DNA of 64,000 nt. Source: Tenacibaculum aquimarinum. GTDB lineage: Bacteria; Bacteroidota; Bacteroidia; Flavobacteriales; Flavobacteriaceae. Each line of letters begins with the position of its first letter. Position 1 is the stretch's first letter. The translations under genes were made by a program, and so were the position numbers. The stretch covers positions 1 to 64,000 of the forward strand of contig NZ_JAKGSC010000003.1 in the NCBI RefSeq assembly GCF_022478115.1. Direction: 5' to 3'. Shown piece after piece: positions 1 through 9,376 of the stretch. The notes under the pieces were generated by a model, which saw only the letters and a list, made by a program, of their open reading frames with translations, made no database searches and was not told the origin of the DNA.

Positions 1-762
1 GCACAATACGCAGCAGCTGAATAATTAAATGAAGCATCGTCTAAAGCGTTTACAGTTACAGAAACAGCACTTGAATTTGGACAGGTTCCACTAGTTGTAT
101 ATGTTACAGAATATGTTCCTGGAGTCGAAGCTGATACATCAATTGCACCAGTTCCATTATTTATTGATAATCCACTTGTAGAAGAGAAGCTTCCACCATT
201 AAGACCAGTAATAGTTGGCGTTGGATCAGTATCATCTGAACAATACGCAGCAGCTGAATAGTTAAATGAAGCGTCGTCTAACGTATTAATGGTAATCTCA
301 AAAGCATCAGAATTTTGTCCTGGATCTTGAGTTGTATAAGTAATATTATAGGTTCCTGCAGTTGATGTTGATAAATTTATTTGACCAGTACTGGTGCTTA
401 TAAAGTTTAATCCCGTCGTTGAAGAAAATGTTCCACCTGTTTCACCTGTTACTGTTGGTGTAGGATTAGTTTCATCTTTACAATAATTGTTTTTGCTGTA
501 ACTAAATGAAGCGTCATCCAAGGTGCTGGTTATTTCAATACTAAATGTTTTTTGATAATATGTATGAATATTAGGCGCTATATATGTTATCGTATAGTTT
601 CCTACTGTACTTGAAGAAACGTCAATAATCCCCGTAGAACTGTTAATTGATAAGCCAGATGTTGATGAGAAAGTTCCGCCTACAATTCCACTTATAGTTG
701 GTGTTGGGTCTGAATCAGCTGTGTCATAGCTTGAGCTTCCGTAAGAAAAATTAGAAAAATCA
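1..762 (-). repeat. Tandem about 240-bp coding repeats (about 79 aa units)
   Basis: The block beginning caatacgcagcagctgaat at position 4 recurs at 241, with a diverged version at 481 and a weaker one near 722. The spacings are 237, 240 and about 241 bp, all in frame. The two leftmost copies are almost identical at the DNA level, which suggests recent unit duplication. They encode the repeats of the secreted amidohydrolase-like protein. Confidence 0.8.
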
Positions 763-1850
763 TTATAATGAGCGTCTATATAGTTTTTTATTACTGTACC
801 ATAATCTCTAGCAAAATAAGGGACAGTTGTACTACGAGTATCTGTATAGCCATATGTAGAAGAATATGTATTACCTAAATCTCTAACTCTACGGTTTACT
901 TCAGTCATAATACCATCAATAGTTCCACCACCACCGTTATGAGAACCGCCACCAGAAGTACTATTTGATGTACTTGGGTCACCTGATCCATGTCGAATGT
1001 TGTTGTAGTAATCTCCGGCAAAGTAAGAATAATTTCCAGGGTTTGTATCATCACAAGATCCTTGTCCTCCATTGCCAATATGGCTTGGAACTGTTCTATA
1101 ACCAACAGACCTACCGCAACCTGCATGTCCTAAACCAGCATATTCAGCACCTCCTGTTGTTTGCATTAAACCTCCAAGACTTTGTGCTCCTCTAATTAAA
1201 TCTTCAAAGCCTAAATTTTGAATGTTATTCTCAATAAGATTTTTAATTGTAACTCTAGATAATTCAGTTGCATTTGTTGAGGTGTTGTCTAAATCCTCAT
1301 CAAAAGAACTAGAAGGTAAATTGTAACCAGCTTCTATTCTTGGAATTGAATGACTTTGACCATGTAAGTCTATATATAAACCTTTTCCATACTTGGCAGT
1401 TACGTCTGCACTAGCGTCATCTATAAAGTCGTGAAAAGCATTGTAATATATTGCTGCAGTACTATTATTACAAGTTGCAACACTTTGCGTTCGATTAGGG
1501 TCTAATTTTGTTCTACGTAAATTATTTACAATAATATGTGGGTAAAGACCATATTGTTGATAACACCATTTTTGAATTTCACGTATTAAAATATCAGTAT
1601 TATCATCCATTTCATTTGTACCACAACCTCTGTTTGGTAATTCACTTGGTGTTAATCTTCCACCATGTGGAGCAGAAATTATTACTGGCATATTCCCAGG
1701 AATGTACTCAATATATTTTTTACTAGAGTTATGATATTGAGATGCAGAAGGAACGTCTGCTGGTAATAATTGTGCTGATAAAAAGTTTGAAGTTAATAGA
1801 AAGGTAAAAGCAATAAATAGCCTTAAGAAACTAGGGGTAATTTTCTTCAT
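1..1850 (-). CDS. Secreted N-formylglutamate amidohydrolase-like protein with tandem repeats (3' end outside window)
   Basis: The reading frame is open from the ATG at 1850 to the left edge, so the C-terminus is missing. Residues 1-26 form a signal peptide ending in SA before QLLP. A catalytic-type domain follows with ISAPHGG, LYIDLHGQSHSIPRIEAGY and later HGSGDP, the histidine-rich motifs typical of the N-formylglutamate amidohydrolase family, which are zinc hydrolases acting on N-acyl amino acids or related bonds. From about residue 365 the protein consists of repeats of about 79 residues, each with DDASF, DPTPT, GG.FSS.SGL and a closing beta-rich half. An extracellular or surface location is inferred; the substrate is unknown. 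The family call is fairly firm; the repeats resemble adhesion or sorting-region repeats, and a type IX secretion tail may lie beyond the edge. Confidence 0.75.
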   Translation of the reverse strand, partial: MKKITPSFLRLFIAFTFLLTSNFLSAQLLPADVPSASQYHNSSKKYIEYIPGNMPVIISAPHGGRLTPSELPNRGCGTNEMDDNTDILIREIQKWCYQQYGLYPHIIVNNLRRTKLDPNRTQSVATCNNSTAAIYYNAFHDFIDDASADVTAKYGKGLYIDLHGQSHSIPRIEAGYNLPSSSFDEDLDNTSTNATELSRVTIKNLIENNIQNLGFEDLIRGAQSLGGLMQTTGGAEYAGLGHAGCGRSVGYRTVPSHIGNGGQGSCDDTNPGNYSYFAGDYYNNIRHGSGDPSTSNSTSGGGSHNGGGGTIDGIMTEVNRRVRDLGNTYSSTYGYTDTRSTTVPYFARDYGTVIKNYIDAHYNDFSNFSYGSSSYDTADSDPTPTISGIVGGTFSSTSGLSINSSTGIIDVSSSTVGNYTITYIAPNIHTYYQKTFSIEITSTLDDASFSYSKNNYCKDETNPTPTVTGETGGTFSSTTGLNFISTSTGQINLSTSTAGTYNITYTTQDPGQNSDAFEITINTLDDASFNYSAAAYCSDDTDPTPTITGLNGGSFSSTSGLSINNGTGAIDVSASTPGTYSVTYTTSGTCPNSSAVSVTVNALDDASFNYSAAAYC

Positions 1851-1936
1851 TACAGATTAGTTGTAGGGGTTAAAAAAGTATTGTTAATATAACGATGGGA
1901 AAAGTACAAAAAAAAAATGAATCTAAAATTTATGTA

Positions 1937-1974
1937 TAAAAAAAGAGGTTTAGAATTTTCTAAACCTCTTTTTT
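1937..1974 (-). terminator. Rho-independent terminator of the yceI-acbp-cdsA group
   Basis: GAGGTTTA (1945-1952) pairs with TAAACCTC (1961-1968), flanked by A and T tracts on both sides. It lies just past the stop of the YceI gene, with the U-tract on the minus strand. Because the tracts are symmetrical it could work in both directions. Confidence 0.8.
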
Positions 1975-1993
1975 ATTTTTTTTTCTTATTAGA

Positions 1994-2602
1994 TTAAAAA
2001 GTAGAACTTATATTAAGTGCAACTTCATTCCATGTTTTAGATATGCCGTCTGCACCTGAGTGTAAATCTTTACAAGCTTCGTTTAATGATGCTAAAGCTT
2101 TATTAGCTTTCCAATTCTCTATATTCATTATTGATGTCATTGAAAACGTTTTGTCTGCAATAGTATATGTAAAAGGAAGTTTTTCAGTAATACCGTTCAT
2201 TGTAATTTCTGCAACTCCATTAGTTTCATCAGTTAAAGATAATTTACCCGAAAGTAATGATGTGTTTTCCATGATTCCGAAAAAGAATTTCTGAATTTTA
2301 TAGTCTCTACTTTTATCTTTTGTAAAAATACTACTTACAGGAATTGAAAACTCTACATTATTTATTGCTTCTTTAATTGAATTACCTTCTCCGTTTTTTG
2401 TAATGTCAATTTTATTGAATTGACCATTAACGCCTATTTTTTCAGTTGTTTTATAAGCTGTCCATCCAATATTGTTTTCTGCATTTTCTAAAGAGAATTT
2501 AGCTGTTTTTTCTGGTTCTATTTCTTTTTTTACTTCTGATTTACAAGCTGTAAATTGAAAAGAAAAAGATACTGCTATTAGTAAGATTATTAATTTTTTC
2601 AT
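1994..2602 (-). CDS. YceI family lipoprotein
   Basis: The 202-residue protein starts with a lipoprotein signal peptide, with lipobox FTAC and Cys20 as the expected acylated residue. The rest matches the YceI-like lipocalin-type fold: NIGWTAYKTTEKIGVNGQFNKI at the front, then alternating beta strands ending in WNEVALNI. YceI proteins bind isoprenoid-like lipids in the periplasm, but the ligand here is unknown. The start codon overlaps the stop of the upstream acyl-CoA-binding protein gene by 4 bp (ATGA), so the two are translationally coupled. Last gene of the operon before the terminator at 1937-1974. Confidence 0.85.
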   Translation of the reverse strand: MKKLIILLIAVSFSFQFTACKSEVKKEIEPEKTAKFSLENAENNIGWTAYKTTEKIGVNGQFNKIDITKNGEGNSIKEAINNVEFSIPVSSIFTKDKSRDYKIQKFFFGIMENTSLLSGKLSLTDETNGVAEITMNGITEKLPFTYTIADKTFSMTSIMNIENWKANKALASLNEACKDLHSGADGISKTWNEVALNISSTF

Positions 2603-2877
2603 TGGTTCTTATTTTGGGTTAAAACATTATTCGCTAACTCTATATACGCTTTCTTAGCTTCTATTACAGACATTCCTTTTAACTGCATCCAAGCATTAAA
2701 TTTAAAAGCACTTATTACATTTGCCTCTCTATTGTGAGCAAAATTATCTCCGGAAGTTGCTTGTTTATAGTAGGCATAAAATTGCAGCCGAATATCTGGA
2801 GCCATTTCAAATCTAACTTTAGAAACCTTCTCGAAAGCATCGTCAAATGCTGTGTTTAAGTTTTCTGGGATAATCAT
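2599..2877 (-). CDS. Acyl-CoA-binding protein
   Basis: The 92-residue protein is a complete ACBP fold: it contains RLQFYAYYKQATSGDN in the second helix region and FNAWMQLKGMSVIEAKKAYI, the diagnostic W-x(3)-KGMS-x(2)-EA-x(2)-AYI block. ACBPs are small cytosolic carriers that bind medium- and long-chain acyl-CoA esters. It overlaps the cdsA gene upstream and the YceI gene downstream by 4 bp each, so it belongs to a phospholipid-related operon. ACBPs are common in eukaryotes and patchy in bacteria; the fit to the family is strong. Confidence 0.9.
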   Translation of the reverse strand: MIIPENLNTAFDDAFEKVSKVRFEMAPDIRLQFYAYYKQATSGDNFAHNREANVISAFKFNAWMQLKGMSVIEAKKAYIELANNVLTQNKNQ

Positions 2878-3668
2878 ATAAAATAATTAATGTATAAATA
2901 TACGAAAGGAGCCAAGAAAAACAAACTATCAAGTCTATCTAAAATTCCTCCATGACCAGGCATTATGTTTCCACTGTCTTTAACATTAGCTTGGCGTTTA
3001 AATTTAGATTCTACTAAATCTCCTAAGGTTCCAAATACAGAGGTTATTAAAGCAATAATTACCCAGTTTAATGTTGAAAAAACAGGAATGTATTCAGATA
3101 ATATAATTGCTGATAAGGTTGAGAAAACTAATCCACCAATAAAACCTTCAATAGTTTTTCTTGGTGACACCTTTTCAAAAAGTTTATGTTTTCCAAAATT
3201 TTTTCCAATAAGATAAGCAAAGCTATCATTAACCCAAATAAGTACTAAAATACCAATTATTATATATGGATTATAGTTGCCTGTAGTAAATGGAATTAAG
3301 AGTAAAAAGAAAAATGAAAATGCAATATATCTTACTGATAGGTCAAGCTTTTCAAAATTGTGTGTAGGGTAACTGTTTTTTTTAGAATATAGGTAGATTA
3401 TTAATCGGATACCACAAATTAAACAAAATGCTAGAAGAATCCAGATTAACTTATTGTCATTTTTTGCATAAGCTGCATACCCTAAAAAACCTACAAATAA
3501 ATATGGAACAATACTATTTAATTTAACAAGTTTAGAAAATTCCCAAACTGATAATAATCCAAATATTGTAATTAAAATAACATACGATTCTTTAGAATAA
3601 AGAATTGCTGCTAAAAAAAGTAAAATGTAAATTACACCTGAAGCGGCTCGTGTAATAAGGTTGCTCAT
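2874..3668 (-). CDS. cdsA: Phosphatidate cytidylyltransferase (CDP-diglyceride synthase)
   Basis: CdsA makes CDP-diacylglycerol from phosphatidate and CTP, the entry step to bacterial phospholipids. The 264-residue protein is highly hydrophobic with about seven membrane segments. Near the C-terminus it carries the family signature: SKFKRQANVKDSGNIMPGHG followed by GILDRLDSL, including the KD, HGG and DRLD residues. Length is normal for the family. The gene begins 2 bp after the LUD gene and overlaps the acyl-CoA-binding gene, forming one transcription unit. Confidence 0.95.
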   Translation of the reverse strand: MSNLITRAASGVIYILLFLAAILYSKESYVILITIFGLLSVWEFSKLVKLNSIVPYLFVGFLGYAAYAKNDNKLIWILLAFCLICGIRLIIYLYSKKNSYPTHNFEKLDLSVRYIAFSFFFLLLIPFTTGNYNPYIIIGILVLIWVNDSFAYLIGKNFGKHKLFEKVSPRKTIEGFIGGLVFSTLSAIILSEYIPVFSTLNWVIIALITSVFGTLGDLVESKFKRQANVKDSGNIMPGHGGILDRLDSLFFLAPFVYLYINYFI

Positions 3669-3670
3669 TC

Positions 3671-4255
3671 TTATAAATCTTCAAAGAGTAGCAAATATAA
3701 GTTTTTAGAATTACTGTTACCGTAATTCATGAAATTATCGTCATTTTTTTTGAGTGTATATTCTTTAACAGCACTAATGTTTGTTGGAATATTTCCGCCG
3801 AAATTAGTTTTAATACCTGTTAATGCTTCACCTGTATCTTTAACAATTTGACTGGTTGTTGCGTATACAATAAAATGATCTGATAGTTCTGTTAACTTTT
3901 TACTTCTTAGTTGGTTGGATGAAAATAAAATATCTCCTTTATTTGCAATTAAGTGCTCACAGGTTGTAAAAAATGGAGCATTTGTTTTAAGTGAATTTGT
4001 TAAATTAACATCAATCTTAGTTAAGAATTTTGGTAAATCAATATCTGTACAGATTAATTTTTTCCAATTATTTTCCAATAAAATATTTTTCAAATTAGAA
4101 ATAACTTCATCTTTATTAGTGCAATATAAAAACTTACCGCCTTTATTAATAAAGTGATGCACAAAGTTATCGTCAAGAGAAAGATTTACAGGTTGTTGTT
4201 TAATCTCTTCTTTCTCTTGAGCGGTATTTTTAAATATTTTTTTAAAAAAATTCAT
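3671..4255 (-). CDS. LUD domain protein (LutC/YkgG family)
   Basis: The 194-residue soluble protein starts with a short basic helix (MNFFKKIFKN) and then a Rossmann-like LUD domain, ending YLLLFEDL. LUD proteins such as LutC act with LutA and LutB in iron-sulfur lactate oxidation. No lutA or lutB lies nearby; instead the gene sits between ftsH and cdsA, 21 bp after ftsH. A stand-alone role is therefore inferred and the true function is unknown. The family assignment rests on overall sequence pattern and this conserved flavobacterial neighbourhood. Confidence 0.7.
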   Translation of the reverse strand: MNFFKKIFKNTAQEKEEIKQQPVNLSLDDNFVHHFINKGGKFLYCTNKDEVISNLKNILLENNWKKLICTDIDLPKFLTKIDVNLTNSLKTNAPFFTTCEHLIANKGDILFSSNQLRSKKLTELSDHFIVYATTSQIVKDTGEALTGIKTNFGGNIPTNISAVKEYTLKKNDDNFMNYGNSNSKNLYLLLFEDL

Positions 4256-4276
4256 ACTATTAATTAAAAAAATGTA

Positions 4277-6235
<1,959 letters not shown>

Positions 6236-6260
6236 AAATTTTTTTTGAAAAAATTAAGTT

Positions 6261-6629
6261 TTACACAGATTTTATCTTTGTGATTTTTGCATCACCCCAT
6301 AAACTTTCTATGTCGTAAAACTCACGTACTTGTTTTTGGAAAATATGTACAACAACGTTTACATAATCCATTAATACCCATTCAGAGTTTGTTTGTCCTT
6401 CAATGTGCCAAGGTTTGTCTTTAAGCTCTTTGCTTACACCTTTTTGCACAGAACCAGAAATGGCATTTACCTGTGTGTTTGAAGTACCGCTGCAAATTAT
6501 AAAATAATCGCAAACAGTGTTTTCTATTTCTCTTAAGTCTAAAAGTTGAATATCTTCTCCCTTTACATCATCAATTCCTTTAATTATAGCGGAGATTAAT
6601 TCGTCTGTACTTACTTGCTTTTTAGTCAT
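6261..6629 (-). CDS. rsfS: Ribosome silencing factor RsfS
   Basis: The 122-residue protein belongs to the RsfS/YbeB/iojap family, which binds ribosomal protein uL14 and blocks joining of the subunits in poor growth conditions. Diagnostic segments are ENTVCDYFIICSGTSNTQV, WHIEG and WVLMDYVNVVVHIF, then FYDIESLWGDA at the end. Length is normal. The gene is 25 bp upstream of ftsH on the same strand and faces birA across 98 bp. Confidence 0.95.
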   Translation of the reverse strand: MTKKQVSTDELISAIIKGIDDVKGEDIQLLDLREIENTVCDYFIICSGTSNTQVNAISGSVQKGVSKELKDKPWHIEGQTNSEWVLMDYVNVVVHIFQKQVREFYDIESLWGDAKITKIKSV

Positions 6630-6650
6630 TCAGAAATTTTAAGTTTAGTG

Positions 6651-6658
6651 CAAATTTA
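6651..6658 (-). promoter_or_regulatory. Putative -7 promoter box for rsfS-ftsH operon
   Basis: On the minus strand the sequence reads TAAATTTG, matching the flavobacterial -7 consensus TAnnTTTG, 21 bp before the rsfS ATG. No convincing -33 TTTG is seen at the expected spacing. Confidence 0.45.
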
Positions 6659-6727
6659 CTGTTTTTTTGTTAGTTTTTTGTGTAAAATTACACTAGTTTA
6701 GTCTTTATTTAACAGTCTATTTTACAC

Positions 6728-7459
6728 TTGAAATTAATCAAACTTCATACCACTACATCTACCAATTCTTTTTTAAAAGAATTAAGTAAAGAATCTCGCC
6801 TAGATAACTTTACAGTTGTAGTAACAGATGCTCAAACTTCTGGGCGTGGTCAAGTACAGCAAAAGTGGCAATCTGAGTCTTTTAAAAACCTGACATTCAG
6901 TGTTTTTGTTTGTTTTGATAGTTTGGAGATTCTACATCAAAAGTATTTAAATTTCGCAATAAGTTTGGCTATTTTTAATACCTTAGAGCCTTTAGATTTA
7001 CCTAAGTTAACTATAAAGTGGCCTAACGACATTCTGTCAGATAATAGGAAATTGTGTGGTGTTTTAATAGAAAATCAACTTAAGAAAGGTAAAATTAATT
7101 CTTCAATAATAGGAATTGGTTTAAATGTGAATCAACTTATTTTTAATGAACTGCCAAATGCAACTTCATTAAAAATAATTAAGCAAACTGATTTTGATTT
7201 AGATCAGTTGTTAGAAAAGATGATTGTTAACTTAAAAAATCAGGTTAGAAATTTAGAGCAGAAGAACTTTGTTGTGTTGGAAAGAGATTACCTAAGTTCT
7301 TTGTGTAAATTTAATAGGCCATCAATGTTTAGAGATGAAATTAACCAACACTTATTTATGGGTAAAATAGTAGGTGTTTCTTCAGAAGGAAAATTACAGG
7401 TTGAGTTAGAAGATGAATTGGTAAAAGATTTTGGTTTAAAGGAAATAAAATTTTTATAA
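6728..7459 (+). CDS. birA: Biotin--[acetyl-CoA-carboxylase] ligase
   Basis: BirA activates biotin to biotinyl-AMP and attaches it to the carrier domain of acetyl-CoA carboxylase. The 243-residue protein has the biotin-binding loop (SGRGQVQQKW), the KWPNDIL motif and CGVLIENQ. The N-terminal DNA-binding domain of the repressor type is missing, so this is a ligase only. The start is TTG at 6728 giving MKLIKLHTTTSTNSF; the family usually begins with this TxSTN segment, which supports the unusual start. A terminator follows at 7463-7490. Confidence 0.93.
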   Translation: MKLIKLHTTTSTNSFLKELSKESRLDNFTVVVTDAQTSGRGQVQQKWQSESFKNLTFSVFVCFDSLEILHQKYLNFAISLAIFNTLEPLDLPKLTIKWPNDILSDNRKLCGVLIENQLKKGKINSSIIGIGLNVNQLIFNELPNATSLKIIKQTDFDLDQLLEKMIVNLKNQVRNLEQKNFVVLERDYLSSLCKFNRPSMFRDEINQHLFMGKIVGVSSEGKLQVELEDELVKDFGLKEIKFL

Positions 7460-7462
7460 AAA

Positions 7463-7490
7463 AAAACTGACAAGGTTACTTGTCAGTTTT
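7463..7490 (+). terminator. Terminator after birA
   Basis: AAAACTGACA (7463-7472) pairs perfectly with TGTCAGTTTT (7481-7490) across an 8-nt loop, directly after the birA stop. A/T tracts on both arms would also stop the converging SRPBCC gene transcript. Confidence 0.8.
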
Positions 7491-7536
7491 TCGGTTAAAT
7501 TATTGTTCCCGCTTACTGGAAGCTTAAAATTCTATT

Positions 7537-7926
7537 TTATAATTTATCTAAATTGTCAGTTAATGTTTCAATAAAGCTTGTTAATGGTTTTTTTACCATC
7601 ATTGCCATCATCATATTAAATTTACCATTAAAATCTAAAGTAACTTCACTCGAATTGGCATCAATTTCTTTAATATCAGTAACTAGTTCAAAATCTAACT
7701 TACTACTTGCTGCACCTAAAGTTATGTTAGAATATTCCGTAGTATCTTTTAAAACCAGTCTAATTTCTGGCATTCCTTTTAAACCAAAAATAAATGAATC
7801 TCCATCAACTTCGAACTTTTGAATGCTTTCTGGCATTAATTGTTCAAAATTTTGCAAGTCAGTTAAAAATTCAAACATTTCTTTTTGAGATTTTTTTACT
7901 GATACTGTATTTCCTTTGATGTTCAT
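7537..7926 (-). CDS. SRPBCC (START-like) family protein
   Basis: The 129-residue protein has the pattern of a small SRPBCC ligand-binding domain: an opening strand with VSVKKSQKEMFEFLTDLQNFEQLMP, central beta strands with TLGAASSKLDFELVTDI, and a long C-terminal helix from about residue 105 (AMMVKKPLTSFIETLTDNLDKL). These proteins form a helix-grip cavity for hydrophobic ligands. The ligand and role are unknown. It lies downstream of pyrE on the same strand with a 53-bp gap holding its own possible promoter. Confidence 0.75.
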   Translation of the reverse strand: MNIKGNTVSVKKSQKEMFEFLTDLQNFEQLMPESIQKFEVDGDSFIFGLKGMPEIRLVLKDTTEYSNITLGAASSKLDFELVTDIKEIDANSSEVTLDFNGKFNMMMAMMVKKPLTSFIETLTDNLDKL

Positions 7927-7963
7927 TTTTTTGTTTTTTTTAGTGTTACGGTTTACTTTATTT

Positions 7964-7971
7964 CAAAAATA
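7964..7971 (-). promoter_or_regulatory. Putative -7 promoter box for the SRPBCC gene
   Basis: The minus strand reads TATTTTTG, matching TAnnTTTG, 38 bp before the ATG at 7926. The -33 element is unclear. Confidence 0.35.
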
Positions 7972-7979
7972 CTGCCAAA

Positions 7980-8621
7980 CTATTGTTTCCATTGACTAGG
8001 ATTAACTCTCCAGTCTTCTAGTGTTCTTAATTCTTTAGCATTTATGTATTTACTATCTGATGCTTGTTCTAATAAAAACTCGTAATTACTAAGTGTAGTA
8101 AGTTCTACATTTGCTTCTTTAAAATTTTCAGTAGCAATATCAAATCCGTAAGAGAAAATAGCAACCATTCCTTTTACATTTGCATCACATTCCTTAAGAG
8201 CTTTTACTGCGTTTAAGCTGCTTTTTCCAGTACTAATTAAATCTTCAATTACAACAACATTTTGTCCACGCTCCAAATGTCCTTCAATTTGATTTTTTCT
8301 ACCATGTTTTTTGGGTTCTGGCCTAACATAAATAAAAGGAACACCTAATTCTTGTGCAACTAAAATTCCAATAGCTATTGCACCTGTTGCAACACCAGCA
8401 ATTACGTCTGGTTTTCCATGTTTTAGTTCTACTATTTTAGCAATTTCTTCTTTTAAAAAGTTTCTAACTGGGGGATAAGATAATGTTACTCTATTATCAC
8501 AATAAATTGGAGATTTCCATCCAGAAGCCCAAGTAAAAGGTTCATTAGGACTCAATTTTATTGCTTTAATTTGTAGTAATAATTCAGCAGTTTTTTTTGA
8601 TGTATCTTTGTTTAAACTCAT
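7980..8621 (-). CDS. pyrE: Orotate phosphoribosyltransferase
   Basis: PyrE joins orotate to PRPP to form orotidine 5'-phosphate in pyrimidine synthesis. The 213-residue protein carries FTWASGWKSPIYCDNR near the N-terminus, the flexible catalytic loop YVRPEPKKHGRKNQIEG and the PRPP-binding motif VVVIEDLISTGKSS. Length is normal. Its ATG at 8621 lies only 10 bp from the ATG of the divergent NUDIX gene, so the promoters overlap the opposing coding sequences. Confidence 0.96.
   Translation of the reverse strand: MSLNKDTSKKTAELLLQIKAIKLSPNEPFTWASGWKSPIYCDNRVTLSYPPVRNFLKEEIAKIVELKHGKPDVIAGVATGAIAIGILVAQELGVPFIYVRPEPKKHGRKNQIEGHLERGQNVVVIEDLISTGKSSLNAVKALKECDANVKGMVAIFSYGFDIATENFKEANVELTTLSNYEFLLEQASDSKYINAKELRTLEDWRVNPSQWKQ
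8603..8610 (+). promoter_or_regulatory. Putative -7 box of the NUDIX gene, inside pyrE
   Basis: TATCTTTG matches TAnnTTTG and lies 21 bp before the NUDIX ATG at 8632, within the first codons of the opposing pyrE gene. Confidence 0.5.
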
Positions 8622-8628
8622 AGTACTG

Positions 8629-8636
8629 CAAATGTA
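8629..8636 (-). promoter_or_regulatory. Putative -7 box of pyrE, overlapping the NUDIX start codon
   Basis: The minus strand reads TACATTTG, a full match to TAnnTTTG, ending 7 bp before the pyrE ATG. Transcription would start at or within a few bases of the start codon, implying a leaderless or nearly leaderless mRNA. Confidence 0.5.
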
Positions 8637-9237
8637 TAAAGTTTTTGTAAATGATAAGCCTATAATTATTACAGATTCTTCACAAAAGGATAAAAAATTT
8701 CCTACCTATTCTTTTGATGAAGTAATTATAGATGAAATTATTTATAGATTTAAAACTGAAAACATAAAAGGAGTTTACCTTATTACCAATAATTTAGAAC
8801 AAGCTTGGAGTAATTTTAGAGAAAACTTTAAGATAGTTAAAGCTGCTGGTGGATTGGTTTTTAATCAGAACAAAGAAGTTTTATTTATTTATAGAGGTAA
8901 TAAATGGGATTTGCCCAAAGGACGTGTAGAAGAAGGAGAAGATATTGAAACTACAGCAATTAGAGAAGTAGAAGAGGAGTGTAGCGTTTTTAATTTAAAA
9001 ATAGACTCTTTTTTAACAGCTACGTATCATATATTTTATAAAAATAATAAAGCCAAGCTAAAAGAAACCTTTTGGTTTTTAATGCATACAAATTATAAAG
9101 GTAAACCAGTTCCTCAAAAAGAAGAAGGCATTGTTGAAGCCGTTTTTAAAAATCATACAAGTACATTACTAGCATTACAAAACACTTTTGTAAATGTAGG
9201 TTTGGTCTATGAAACCTATCAAAAAGAATCGAATTAG
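8632..9237 (+). CDS. NUDIX hydrolase
   Basis: The NUDIX box reads GRVEEGEDIETTAIREVEEE, with the essential G, RE and EE residues; Cys replaces the usual Gly after EE. It follows KAAGGLVFNQNKEVLFIYRG and WDLPKG, as in NTP or diphosphoinositol-type NUDIX enzymes. About 80 residues of unassigned sequence precede the domain. The start is placed at 8632 (MYKVFVNDKP, 201 residues), because an ATG at 8608 would lie upstream of the expected transcript start. It is divergent from pyrE; the substrate cannot be told from sequence. Confidence 0.85.
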   Translation: MYKVFVNDKPIIITDSSQKDKKFPTYSFDEVIIDEIIYRFKTENIKGVYLITNNLEQAWSNFRENFKIVKAAGGLVFNQNKEVLFIYRGNKWDLPKGRVEEGEDIETTAIREVEEECSVFNLKIDSFLTATYHIFYKNNKAKLKETFWFLMHTNYKGKPVPQKEEGIVEAVFKNHTSTLLALQNTFVNVGLVYETYQKESN

Positions 9238-9246
9238 CTTCTTTTT

Positions 9247-9261
9247 ATGACATCATGTCAT
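9247..9261. promoter_or_regulatory. Perfect 15-bp palindrome between the NUDIX gene and dnaK
   Basis: ATGACATCATGTCAT is a perfect palindrome around a central C, 9 bp after the NUDIX stop and 115 bp before dnaK. The loop is too small for a good terminator, so an operator is possible. A second inverted repeat, TGCCAA (9290-9295) and TTGGCA (9314-9319), lies closer to dnaK. Confidence 0.35.
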
Positions 9262-9376
9262 TTAATTCCTATTTATTTTTTAACATTTCTGCCAAAAACC
9301 ATTTTAAAAGCTATTGGCACACACTTTGACTATTGTTTACTCGTAAAATTGAATTAAAAATTAATAAACATAAATT

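Noticed and set aside
1..762. Regular repeats of about 240 bp that could suggest a repeat array such as CRISPR
   Set aside because: The units are far too long, are in one reading frame and encode similar protein domains.
9314..9330. TTGGCAC resembling a sigma-54 promoter before dnaK
   Set aside because: The -12 element reads GA instead of GC at the required spacing, so support is weak.
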